Assembly (NCBI GenBank): GCA_029856425.1
Contig: JAHQWZ010000020.1
Coordinates: 1 to 14,989 of the forward strand
Origin: Candidatus Thorarchaeota archaeon
Lineage (GTDB): Archaea > Asgardarchaeota > Thorarchaeia > Thorarchaeales > Thorarchaeaceae
DNA: 14,989 nucleotides
Reading direction: 5' to 3'
In this document: one piece after another, positions 5,861-13,350 of the stretch
How the letters are laid out: each line of letters begins with the position of its first letter
How positions within the stretch are numbered: position 1 is the stretch's first letter
Made by a program: the position numbers and the translations under genes
Notes under the pieces: model-generated
Databases searched by the model: none
What the model saw: only the letters and a program-made list of their open reading frames with translations
What the model was told of the DNA's origin: nothing

Positions 5861-7873
5861 TCATTTTCCTTCAAGTAATGCCCTGACATGCATAATGACA
5901 TTATCAACAGTGAAACCGTACTTCTCGAATACGACCTTATCCGGAGCGGAAGCACCAAACTTTTCCACTGCCATTATTGCTCCCTTGTCACCAACCCAAC
6001 GTTCCCAACCTTGCGATCTTCCAGCCTCAACGGCCAAACGCGCCTTTACATCAGGAGGAAGGACAGAGTTACGATAGTCTTCACCCTGCTCTCCAAACAG
6101 CTCCCAGCTGGGAAAAGAAACCAACCGGACATTGACGCCGTCTTGGGCAAGCTTCTCTCCAGCCTTGGTGATGAGACTAACCTCCGAACCTGTTGCCATC
6201 ATGATAATATCGAGTGGACCATCTCCAAAGTCGGTGAGTACGTAAGCTCCCCGGCCAAGCCCGCTAGCAGGGCTGTAGATGTTGCGATCAAGGATTGGTA
6301 TCTTCTGTCGAGTAAGTGATATCAGTGTGGGTCCTCCTGATCGGTTGATTGCTATCTTCCATGCTTCAACCACCTCATTTGCATCACAGGGACGAAGAAC
6401 AACAAGGTCTGGTATGGCGCGCAAGGCGGCTAATTGCTCCACGGGTTGATGGGTTGGTCCGTCTTCGCCAACACCTATACTATCGTGAGTGAAGACCCAG
6501 ATGCTTCTATGCTTCGAGAGGGCGGAGAGACGAATGGCTGGTCGCATGTAATCTGAGAAGATCAAGAAAGTAGCTCCGTAAGGGATGAATCCACCATGTG
6601 CAGACATGCCGTTGACAATTGCGCCCATTGCATGTTCGCGGATACCGAAGAAGAAGTTCCGCCCCTCCGGGGAATCCTTCTGAAAGGCTGGTTGGTCTTT
6701 TATCCATGTCTTATTCGAGCCTGTAAGGTCTGCAGATCCACCAAAAAGCTCCGGTAGATGAGGAGCAAGTGCGTTAATCACATCGCCTGAGGGGTTTCTT
6801 GTAGCGACACCAGTTTCGTCAGCCTCATAGATCGGAAGATTCTTGTCCCAATCCTTGGGAAGCCTGCCAGATAATCGGCGTTCAAATTCCTCAGCCAAAT
6901 CTGGATGTTCCTTCCGATAGTTTTCCATCCTCACATGCCATGCATTTTCCAGTTCTTCTCCGTTTGTGATGGCTTCTCGAAAGTGCTCCAAGACATCATC
7001 TGGAATCAAGAAACGCGGCTCTAAAGGCCAACCGAGGTTGTTCTTAGCCGCATCGAGCTCATCATCGCCCGGAGGTTCCCCGTGTGCTTTCGCTGTGTCC
7101 TGTTTATTTGGCATGCCATAACCGATGTGGGTCCGGACCATGATAATTGAAGGTCGTTGGTCTCTCTTTGCGTTTGATATTGCTTGGTCGATTGCAACAA
7201 CATCATTGCCGTCAGCGACTGATTGCACATGCCAACCGAGTGACTCAAACCGGGCTCCGCGATGCTCAGTGAATGTAATATCAGTACTGCCATCAATTGA
7301 GATTTGATTATCATCGTATAGCAGAATCAGCTTGCCTAGTTGGTGGTGTCCTGCTAGCGATGCAGTTTCGTAAGAGAGCCCTTCCATCAAATCTCCATCA
7401 GTGACTATAGCATAGGTGTAATGATTGACGATTTCATGGTCTGGTCTATTGAACAATGCTGCGAGATGTCTCTCTGCAATTGCCATGCCAAGTGCATTAC
7501 TCATACCTTGACCTAGCGGTCCAGTTGTGACTTCCACTCCGGGCGTGCAGAAGTTTTCAGGATGGCCTGGAGTACGACAACCCCACTGTCGGAAGTTCTT
7601 GATATCATCGAGTGATAGATCATATCCTGTGAGATGAAGTAGCGCGTATAACAACATAGAGCCGTGTCCGCCAGATAGTACGAAACGGTCGCGGTCCGAC
7701 CACTCAGGATTCCGTGGATTAAAGCGTAGATGTCTCGTCCATAGGGTATAGGCCAAAGCTGCAGTGCCCATGGGCATGCCTGGGTGCCCCGAGTTTGCTT
7801 TCTGAACGGCATCGGCGGCTAAGAAGCGAATAGTATTGATTGCCCGGTTCTGAAGATCATCCAATTCTGACAT
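5861..7873 (-). CDS. tkt: Transketolase, full-length single chain
   Basis: A 670-aa transketolase (E. coli TktA is 663), transferring two-carbon ketol units between sugar phosphates in the non-oxidative pentose phosphate pathway with thiamine diphosphate and a divalent metal. All signatures are present: SGHPGMPMG (28-36, H30), SGGHGS (H70), GPLGQG (118-123), the ThDP-metal motif TDGDLMEG...DDNQIS (158-192), AKAHG (H264), SADLTGSN, catalytic Glu in GIREHAMG (E413), FSDYMRPA, and THDSIGVGEDGPTHQP (H473, H484). The frame extends 37 codons further upstream, but ATG 7873 is chosen: AGAGG lies eight bases before it and the family's N-terminus starts here. Many archaea encode transketolase as two half-length subunits; this fused form is bacterial in layout, suggesting transfer. 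It is divergent from the FAD/Fe-S pair. Confidence 0.96.
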   Translation of the reverse strand: MSELDDLQNRAINTIRFLAADAVQKANSGHPGMPMGTAALAYTLWTRHLRFNPRNPEWSDRDRFVLSGGHGSMLLYALLHLTGYDLSLDDIKNFRQWGCRTPGHPENFCTPGVEVTTGPLGQGMSNALGMAIAERHLAALFNRPDHEIVNHYTYAIVTDGDLMEGLSYETASLAGHHQLGKLILLYDDNQISIDGSTDITFTEHRGARFESLGWHVQSVADGNDVVAIDQAISNAKRDQRPSIIMVRTHIGYGMPNKQDTAKAHGEPPGDDELDAAKNNLGWPLEPRFLIPDDVLEHFREAITNGEELENAWHVRMENYRKEHPDLAEEFERRLSGRLPKDWDKNLPIYEADETGVATRNPSGDVINALAPHLPELFGGSADLTGSNKTWIKDQPAFQKDSPEGRNFFFGIREHAMGAIVNGMSAHGGFIPYGATFLIFSDYMRPAIRLSALSKHRSIWVFTHDSIGVGEDGPTHQPVEQLAALRAIPDLVVLRPCDANEVVEAWKIAINRSGGPTLISLTRQKIPILDRNIYSPASGLGRGAYVLTDFGDGPLDIIMMATGSEVSLITKAGEKLAQDGVNVRLVSFPSWELFGEQGEDYRNSVLPPDVKARLAVEAGRSQGWERWVGDKGAIMAVEKFGASAPDKVVFEKYGFTVDNVIMHVRALLEGK

Positions 7874-8085
7874 GCAGGACGCCTCTCTAGAATGGTAGGT
7901 GGGTACATCTATTCTAATAGGTTCGCAATCCCACTCACATGTAGGTCTTGCATCATGACCGCGTAGAGAACAACCCCTATACAACTGTTGCCCTCAGTCA
8001 TCATCAGGAAGTGGGTGGACCAATTCAATAATGATATTACTTGGCTTCGACTAACCCTGATTACATCTCCTAGGTTTGATGGCAT
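7874..8085. promoter_or_regulatory. Divergent promoter region, tkt / FAD oxidoreductase
   Basis: A 212-base gap between divergent genes. On the minus strand CTATTAGAAT near 7910-7919 could serve as a TATA element for tkt, with AGAGG before its ATG. On the plus strand AATGATATTAC near 8030 is AT-rich but poorly spaced for ATG 8086. No clear palindrome was found. Confidence 0.3.
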
Positions 8086-9510
8086 ATGTCTGCTCCCACC
8101 TCATTATACCAGCAGCTCAGGGCAATAATAGGCCCGGAATATGTGACCGAAGAACTCTGTGATAGGCTTGTGTATTCAAAGGACTACTCTATAGAAGGCA
8201 TTGCAGATGACTATACACCTGATTTTGTTGTGAAACCAGGGTCAGTTGACGAGATTGAGCGGATAATTGCCTTGGCGAATGAGTTCAAGATGCCTCTCTA
8301 TACCTGGGGGGCAGGAACAAGTATGTCAGGAAACCCTCTTGCAGTCCATCGTGGAATTGTTCTTGACACCAAGCGCTTGAATCAAGTCCTTGAAGTTGAC
8401 CCAGATAACCTCACAATTACTGTACAGGCCGGAGCTACCATGGCTGAGGTACAAGCCGCAGCCATGAAACATGGAGTCTTCTTTACTCATCAACCAGAAA
8501 GCTGCCTCTCTTCTACCATCGGAGGGGCTCTGAGCTGCATGGGCATCAGTATCTTTGGAGCAAAGTATGGATATGCCTACGACCAGGTTGTGGGCGTTGA
8601 AGTAGTGCTTGGAACTGGGAAGCGAGTCCGGATAGGCGGAAAGAGCTATCTCTCAGTTCCATCTCACAACCTCATGAATCTCTTCTTGGGTGCTGAAGGG
8701 ACTCTCGGTATAATCACAGAGGCAATCCTCAAAGTCTACCCTCTTCCTGCAACACGTGATAGAGTCAGCTACGCATTCTCTGACATAACAACAGCAATGG
8801 AAGCGTGCAAGCGAGTTCATGGTGCTGGGTGTTGGCCTGAAACTGTCTATGCATTTGATAGGAGGTCGCTGGTTCAATATATGGAGCGTTCAAAGACTCC
8901 CATTCCCGAGGAATTATCCATGGCAGTCCTTTTCGGATGTTCGGGAGACCACGATCTTGTCGAAAAGATGCTCGAGGTAATCTCTAGATCCTGCGAGCAG
9001 GTGAATGGTGTGCGGATGTCTGAAGAAGTGACAGAGTCATGGGGGGACTCGGTGAATATCAACAGAGAAACCTTTGACAAGAGCAACTTCGCCCTTTCCC
9101 ATACTGATTATGAACCCGACCTTATCGACGCCTGTGTTCCTTTGAGTAAGTTCCAAGAGTACAGTGATTTCTGTGATGAACTCAAGAAGGAATTCGGCTG
9201 GGTCGACATCGATTTTGGCGCTTTTATCGTTGCAGGTCCAAGGGGACCGATACCATTCTGCATCTACTTCAGTGTCCCAATCGACACAAGAATCCCACGC
9301 GAGATTGAGAAGTGGTTCGAGTTCAAGGAGAAGATGTATCAACGAGCAATAGCGATGGGGGGTAGCGTTTCCAATGCAAACGGAGTAGGATTGAGATCCG
9401 CTCCTTGGGTGAGAGAGCAGCTCGGCGATGCATGGGAATTGCTAACCGACATCAAGTCACTGGTTGATCCGAACAATATCCTGAATCGTGGACAGAGGGG
9501 ATTTGACTGA
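8086..9510 (+). CDS. FAD-binding oxidoreductase, GlcD / D-lactate dehydrogenase family
   Basis: A 474-aa PCMH-type FAD oxidoreductase. The FAD domain shows VVKPGSVDEIERIIALANE, WGAGTSMSG (74-82), TIGGALS (144-150), YDQVVGVEVVLGTG and LGAEGTLGIITEAILKV (201-217); the cap and C-terminal part end in DIKSLVDPNNILNRGQ, as in GlcD. Relatives oxidise D-lactate, glycolate or other 2-hydroxyacids. Two family motifs are missing: where GHxGDGNxH is expected there is AGPRGPIP (383-390), and where GGxxxGEHGxG is expected there is GGSVSNANGVG (425-435). The metal-binding and catalytic histidines and acid therefore appear absent, so the substrate may differ. Its TGA overlaps the ATG of the iron-sulfur partner by one base, with GAGGGG nine bases before, so the two form one complex-type operon. 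ATG 8086 is the only convincing start. Confidence 0.88.
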   Translation: MSAPTSLYQQLRAIIGPEYVTEELCDRLVYSKDYSIEGIADDYTPDFVVKPGSVDEIERIIALANEFKMPLYTWGAGTSMSGNPLAVHRGIVLDTKRLNQVLEVDPDNLTITVQAGATMAEVQAAAMKHGVFFTHQPESCLSSTIGGALSCMGISIFGAKYGYAYDQVVGVEVVLGTGKRVRIGGKSYLSVPSHNLMNLFLGAEGTLGIITEAILKVYPLPATRDRVSYAFSDITTAMEACKRVHGAGCWPETVYAFDRRSLVQYMERSKTPIPEELSMAVLFGCSGDHDLVEKMLEVISRSCEQVNGVRMSEEVTESWGDSVNINRETFDKSNFALSHTDYEPDLIDACVPLSKFQEYSDFCDELKKEFGWVDIDFGAFIVAGPRGPIPFCIYFSVPIDTRIPREIEKWFEFKEKMYQRAIAMGGSVSNANGVGLRSAPWVREQLGDAWELLTDIKSLVDPNNILNRGQRGFD

Positions 9511-10637
9511 TGATAGAACGCCTCGAGAAGTATGACGAGTGGGCCCGAGCGTGCATGCATGTTCGTTGTGGACTATGCAGAGAGAACTGTCCTGCCTATT
9601 CGCAACTTAGACTTGACAGCTACTCTGCAAAAGGCAAGATGACAATGCTTTTCTATTGGCTCAAAGGAAGGTTAGAGCCAGATGCAGTCCTGGCCGAGCG
9701 GGTTTTTGCTTGTACCAGCTGTGGTCTCTGTGATGTTGCATGTGGGTATGAGCAGAGCGCTGCTATTCAGGAAATGAAGGGTGTGCTGTTCGATTCAGCC
9801 ATCTCACTGCCGGAAGGCTACAAGCAAATCAGCGACCGAACAAGAGAATCTGGTAATCCATATGCAGAAGACCGAGAAAAAGCCAGAACCTTCTTGGAGA
9901 GTATCCCGGAGCGAAATGCTGAAACCGCTGATTATACATTATTCCTAGGCTGCACAGAGCTATATCGAGAGCAGGAGCAAGTCACAGACGTTTTGCGCAT
10001 TCTGAGAGATGCAGACGTTTCGTTTAGTGTAATCTCTGAGAATATCTGCTGTGGGTCACCAGCTTATCGAGTAGGCGACCAGAAACAGGCACAGGAACAG
10101 GCTCTGAGTGTCGCTAAGATGTTGAAGGAAAAAGAGCAGAAAGTCCTGGCATCTTGTGCTGGATGCTATAGGATGTTCTCTCACTACTACCCCTTACTCC
10201 TAGAGGAAGAAAATCCATTCCCAGTTATCCACAGTGTTCAGCTTATTGACCAGCTGATTTCAGATGGAAGTCTAGACCTTCAACCACTTGATGCAAAGGT
10301 CACTTATCATGACCCTTGTCATCTGGGAAGACATGCTGGAGTATATGATGAACCTCGAAGGGTTCTGAGCGCCATTCCCGGTGTGGAATTGGTCGAGATG
10401 GAATGGAATAGGAAATTCAGCAAGTGCTGTGGAGCTGGTGGGGGCTTTAGAAGCGGTCGCCCAGATGACGCGATAGCCGTGGCAGCACACCGAGTCAAAG
10501 AGGCCGAATCTACAGGAGCAAGTATCCTCGTCACAGCTTGTCCATTCTGTCTTCGAAACCTCTCAGACGGTGCGAAGTCAATTGGCTCAGATATTGAGGT
10601 TAGAACTATTGAGTCGCTGATAGCAGACCAACTGTGA
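9510..10637 (+). CDS. Iron-sulfur oxidoreductase with two CCG domains (GlcF/HdrD-like)
   Basis: A 375-aa partner of the upstream flavoprotein. The N-terminal ferredoxin-like part has two [4Fe-4S] motifs: C15-M-H17-V-R-C20-G-L-C23-R-E-N-C27-P, and C68-T-S-C71-G-L-C74-D-V-A-C78. Two cysteine-rich CCG domains follow: C148...C180-C181-G...C216-A-G-C219 and C270-H-L-G...C306-C307-G-A-G-G-G...C344-P-F-C347, as in GlcF, LldE/LutA and the heterodisulfide reductase subunit HdrD, which bind cubane or non-cubane clusters. The likely role is to take electrons from the FAD subunit and pass them to a quinone, thiol or ferredoxin-level acceptor. In the first motif the canonical first Cys position (C-x2-C-x2-C) is His17, with C15 two residues earlier. 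It is translationally coupled to the flavoprotein (TGATG). No transmembrane helix was seen. Confidence 0.88.
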   Translation: MIERLEKYDEWARACMHVRCGLCRENCPAYSQLRLDSYSAKGKMTMLFYWLKGRLEPDAVLAERVFACTSCGLCDVACGYEQSAAIQEMKGVLFDSAISLPEGYKQISDRTRESGNPYAEDREKARTFLESIPERNAETADYTLFLGCTELYREQEQVTDVLRILRDADVSFSVISENICCGSPAYRVGDQKQAQEQALSVAKMLKEKEQKVLASCAGCYRMFSHYYPLLLEEENPFPVIHSVQLIDQLISDGSLDLQPLDAKVTYHDPCHLGRHAGVYDEPRRVLSAIPGVELVEMEWNRKFSKCCGAGGGFRSGRPDDAIAVAAHRVKEAESTGASILVTACPFCLRNLSDGAKSIGSDIEVRTIESLIADQL

Positions 10638-10639
10638 TG

Positions 10640-11209
10640 CTACACTTCTCCGACGACTCTCCCAGGAGGATACATCTCTAGGAATTCATCCTTGAGAATG
10701 TCCATCGCTATGAGATCATGAAACTGCCCCTCCATGAAGACAGCCTGTCTAAATTCGCCGATTCTCTTGAAGCCAGATTTCTCGTAGGCTTTCTGCCCTC
10801 GAACATTGTATGAAGCTGTGTAAAGATAGATGCTGTTGAGTCCTAGAACTTGGAAGCCAATCCAGAGCATCACCTTGGTGGCATCTGTTCCATACCCTTT
10901 GCCAAAGTTCTCAGGGTTGTGAATTGCTATACCAAACTCCGCTCTTTGCATCTGCTTACTCATATCAAACAGACTGACAGTTCCTAGAAACTCAGCGGTC
11001 TTCTTGTCTTCAACAGCCAGAGTGATGTTCCCGTCCTGCCAGGGCTTTGCCTTTGTCGCTCTCTCCAGCCACTCCCTTTCCGCATTCTGAGACATGGGCA
11101 TTGCATGGGCCAGGAACCGCCGCATCTCAAAGTTGTTCCAGCCTTTCATTATATTGTCTAAATCAGACATCTCCAAGGCGCGAAGCTTGACTTTCTCACC
11201 GTAGTACAT
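10640..11209 (-). CDS. GNAT acetyltransferase, RimJ/RimL-like
   Basis: A 189-aa GNAT protein. It opens with GEKVKLRALEMSDLDNIMKGWNN, typical of Acetyltransf_3 (RimJ/RimL, SpeG-like) members. It then shows FLGTVSLFDMSKQMQRAEFGIAI, the acetyl-CoA loop NFGKGYGTDATKVML (101-115), and NVRGQKAYEKSGFKRIGEF (135-153). Family members acetylate protein N-termini, polyamines or antibiotics; the acceptor here is unknown. The ATG at 11209 begins directly at the family N-terminus. The gene is convergent with the iron-sulfur gene, the two stops separated by only two bases, so their transcripts must overlap at the ends. Confidence 0.9.
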   Translation of the reverse strand: MYYGEKVKLRALEMSDLDNIMKGWNNFEMRRFLAHAMPMSQNAEREWLERATKAKPWQDGNITLAVEDKKTAEFLGTVSLFDMSKQMQRAEFGIAIHNPENFGKGYGTDATKVMLWIGFQVLGLNSIYLYTASYNVRGQKAYEKSGFKRIGEFRQAVFMEGQFHDLIAMDILKDEFLEMYPPGRVVGEV

Positions 11210-11321
11210 GAATCCGAAGGGGAATCTGTTTCTGTTATGAATCCTGCCCTGCCTAGTCAGTCAGTACGCTTTTATCTGAGTAGTTCACGAATTACTACAT
11301 CTAGTACGTGGAGATTGTACA

Positions 11322-11699
11322 ATGCAATTCGATTGGATTATAGATATCATCCTCGCGATGCTGGGCTTTCTAGCCCTTCTTGGAATCATTATGATCATAA
11401 TCAGTATTCTCATACTGGGCTGGGCCCTACGATATGTCAATGGTACAAATACCGAATTCTTTTCCGTAGCGATAACAGCAATCCTGATGAGCATACTGAC
11501 AGCGTTCATTCCATGTCTAGGATGCATTATTGCTCTGTATATTATCAAGCTAAGACATGACGTGGGATGGGGCGGTGCGTTAATTGCTTGGATTCTCGCA
11601 GTGATAGTTTCCATTGTTGTCGCAATACTCATCTTTATCCTGTTCTTCGGCGGATTCGCTGCGTTCCTCGCATTGTTTCCATTCCTCCCATTCCCCTAG
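11322..11699 (+). CDS. Small hydrophobic membrane protein, unknown function
   Basis: A 125-aa, very hydrophobic protein with three or four membrane segments: about residues 5-36, 46-75 (containing the pair CLGC at 65-68) and 82-120. A short loop YVNGTNTEF separates the first two, and KLRHDVGWGG is the only clearly charged stretch. I do not recognise a family. GTGGAG lies eight bases before ATG 11322, and a TATA-like CTTTTATC upstream near 11268-11275 supports it being a real gene. It heads a run of three plus-strand membrane-protein genes. The neighbours are unrelated in sequence, so no shared role can be claimed. Confidence 0.65.
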   Translation: MQFDWIIDIILAMLGFLALLGIIMIIISILILGWALRYVNGTNTEFFSVAITAILMSILTAFIPCLGCIIALYIIKLRHDVGWGGALIAWILAVIVSIVVAILIFILFFGGFAAFLALFPFLPFP

Positions 11700-11734
11700 A
11701 ATGAGGACTGGATTACCGAGCCTCTGGAAGTAGA

Positions 11735-12421
11735 ATGGTGATGGAAAAGGAAGGCGGAGAATCAGAGAAGACTCCATGTGAGGAGGTCCTCCTAGATGAA
11801 AAGAGAGGACGCCTGCGATTCAATAGGAAACTAATTCTCCGTCAACCTTTAAAATTCCTCAGAGCAGTAGGGCCTATTTTGACATCACACCATCCCTTTT
11901 GCTCCGTGTATGAAGGGCATCTATTCACGCTGAGAGGAAGAAAGTGGTGTATTGGCTGTTTCTTCAACTCACTCTCTTTCTTCATGGCATTGGGTCTACT
12001 CATTGTTTCATCGATTACTGTTCCTTTCATGATTGACAGATCATATCTTTTCTGGGGGGGAGCAGTCCTTGTGCTGGTCTCTTTTGCGATGAGTGCTCTA
12101 CATCTAACTGAGAACAAGAAACTCAAAGTTATCTCCAAACTGATTCTAGGCTCGTCCTTTGCTTGTATCAGCTGGGCTATTCTCTTGGCAGATGGTCTAA
12201 CATACAACTTGGAACTGAAGTTTGCTCTAATTCTCACCCTATATCTACTCGTGGTCGCCATTCTAAGTTACCGAAGAGTCGTTGAAATCGAAAACGAATG
12301 CAAAGCATGTGAATTTGAGATGAGATGGAGTAAGTGCCCGGGGTTCAAGAACATCCTATGTCCTCTTATTGACTCAAAGTTTCTGTATCCAGAGCCACAT
12401 CCTCAATCTGACGCTGATTAG
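11735..12421 (+). CDS. Cysteine-rich four-helix membrane protein, DUF2085-like
   Basis: A 228-aa protein with a 45-residue charged N-terminus, about four membrane helices (roughly 77-99, 105-122, 133-152 and 160-178) and a cytosolic or external cysteine-rich tail. Before helix 1 is SHHPFC56SVYEGHLFTLRGRKWC72IGC75FF, resembling the C-H...R...C-x2-C entry of DUF2085 proteins, a poorly characterised membrane family. After helix 4 come C189-K-A-C192, C201 and C209. The two clusters (C56/C72/C75 and C189/C192/C201/C209) could bind zinc or iron. ATG 11735 has GGAAG only four bases upstream; ATG 11741 gives better spacing (ten). Family assignment is tentative, gene reality is good. Confidence 0.65.
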   Translation: MVMEKEGGESEKTPCEEVLLDEKRGRLRFNRKLILRQPLKFLRAVGPILTSHHPFCSVYEGHLFTLRGRKWCIGCFFNSLSFFMALGLLIVSSITVPFMIDRSYLFWGGAVLVLVSFAMSALHLTENKKLKVISKLILGSSFACISWAILLADGLTYNLELKFALILTLYLLVVAILSYRRVVEIENECKACEFEMRWSKCPGFKNILCPLIDSKFLYPEPHPQSDAD

Positions 12422-12494
12422 TATTCACATTACTCCATTCGACAGACTCTTAGACAAAAATGAAGTTCTTGGCATAGACGAGTGATCTGGTCAA

Positions 12495-13091
12495 ATGAGT
12501 CCTCAGAGAATTGTCTTCGATGAACCTATTGTTAGGGCTGAAACTGAGAAACTGAAGTTTCCAAGAATCTGCCCTGTCTGTGGTGACCCTGCTGAAGACA
12601 TCATGCCCCTCACAGTAATTCCAAACCAGTACAAGTCACTACGCCCATCTATGGACTATGTCCCCAGCTTTTATGGTCGCGGGCAAAATAACCCAATTAT
12701 ACCTGTCAAGAAGACCCTCTATATTCCAGTCTGTGAATATCATCACTATACTGATGAAGGTGCTGGGCAATATAGATCGTACTGCATTGTCTTTGATGGA
12801 CTGGCCTTGGTGTACTTAATTCTAGCATTACTGACATTTGGCAACCAGTTCTGGAGCGCGGGTCGTCTGAGCCCATGGCTATTACTTGGAGTTGGCGTCT
12901 TTGGAACCTTTTTGGCAATTACGTTTGTGCTTTTCCGTCCCGGACCTGTTGAGGCTGCTGTCAAGATAATAGGCTTTGACGGAGGTCTCCATCATATCTG
13001 GCTGCAGTTCAGAGAATCAAGGTACCGAGATGAGTTCATGAAAGAGAATGCCATGACTGCTGAACTGGTCAAATGGATCCAGCGAGCGTAG
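12495..13091 (+). CDS. Zinc-ribbon membrane protein, unknown function
   Basis: A 198-aa protein with a metal-binding pattern in the first 90 residues: C26-P-V-C29 followed by VC80EYHH (H83, H84), a likely zinc site. Two membrane helices (about 99-116 and 127-147) and a C-terminal soluble tail of about 45 residues ending EFMKENAMTAELVKWIQRA follow. I do not recognise a named family. The Shine-Dalgarno is GTGATC (12482-12487), complementary to the GAUCAC part of archaeal 16S tails, seven bases before ATG 12495. It is the last of three plus-strand membrane genes; a hairpin 33 bases past its stop may end the transcript. Confidence 0.7.
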   Translation: MSPQRIVFDEPIVRAETEKLKFPRICPVCGDPAEDIMPLTVIPNQYKSLRPSMDYVPSFYGRGQNNPIIPVKKTLYIPVCEYHHYTDEGAGQYRSYCIVFDGLALVYLILALLTFGNQFWSAGRLSPWLLLGVGVFGTFLAITFVLFRPGPVEAAVKIIGFDGGLHHIWLQFRESRYRDEFMKENAMTAELVKWIQRA

Positions 13092-13123
13092 CTTCGTTCT
13101 TGAGTTATACAGAAATAGTATTA

Positions 13124-13163
13124 GAGGAAGCGCTCATGTAGCTTCCAACATGAGGACTTCCTC
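13124..13163. terminator. Strong 40-base hairpin with internal loop
   Basis: GAGGAAG pairs with CTTCCTC, and, inside a 2x2 internal loop (CG/GA), CTCATG pairs with CATGAG around a ten-base loop. This gives thirteen pairs between the plus-strand membrane gene and the minus-strand small-ORF cluster. Its position suits a bidirectional terminator. No T-run flanks it on either strand, so a structured RNA element is also possible. Confidence 0.5.
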
Positions 13164-13250
13164 ACGAGTAAGACAACGACAGTCAGTCTTGTCGTTACGT
13201 AAACTAGGCTCTTTGGAGCTAGACTGAGTGCAAGCATCACTTTGTATCAT
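13134..13250 (-). CDS. Possible third small ORF, 38 aa
   Basis: ATG 13250 follows AGGAGATAG, the end of the previous small ORF, at Shine-Dalgarno distance. It reads MIQSDACTQSSSKEPSLR... with C-R-C near residue 26, ending ...EEVLMLEAT. It does not share the C-terminal motif of the two ORFs before it, and its last codons lie in the hairpin at 13124-13163. It may be a third member of the cluster, or simply untranslated RNA downstream of it. Low confidence. Confidence 0.25.
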   Translation of the reverse strand: MIQSDACTQSSSKEPSLRNDKTDCRCLTREEVLMLEAT

Positions 13251-13256
13251 TACAAT

Positions 13257-13346
13257 CTATCTCCTGAAGTATGCATATGCTATAGCGCGAGTAGAGATCT
13301 TTCTTCTAATCTGCTTCTTCCGAGTTGTTTCCTTAGCTATTGCCAT
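13257..13346 (-). CDS. Small basic protein, 29 aa, second of a tandem pair
   Basis: ATG 13346 is preceded at ideal spacing by GGAGGTGAT, a nearly complete anti-16S match and one of the strongest Shine-Dalgarno sites in the window. The product starts MAIAKETTRKKQ and ends RRKISTRAIAYAYFRR, with about ten Arg/Lys in 29 residues. The end aligns with the end of the upstream small ORF (GRTISIDAIGFAYAFRR), pointing to duplication. Four bases separate its ATG from the previous TGA-ending ORF, so translation is probably coupled. I know no matching family; a nucleic-acid-binding or membrane-interacting peptide is conceivable from the charge alone. The opposite-strand 67-codon frame has no ribosome-binding site and is less credible. 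Confidence 0.5.
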   Translation of the reverse strand: MAIAKETTRKKQIRRKISTRAIAYAYFRR

Positions 13347-13350
13347 GCTA

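Noticed and set aside
7874..7984. N-terminal extension of transketolase by 37 codons
   Set aside because: The added residues match nothing in the family, and ATG 7873 has a good ribosome-binding site.
11237..11560. 107-codon plus-strand frame overlapping the hydrophobic membrane gene
   Set aside because: It overlaps the 11322 gene in another frame, lacks a ribosome-binding site and has no coherent hydrophobic pattern.
13175..13196. AACGAC / GTCGTT 6-bp stem with a ten-base loop
   Set aside because: Too short to separate from chance next to the much stronger hairpin at 13124-13163.
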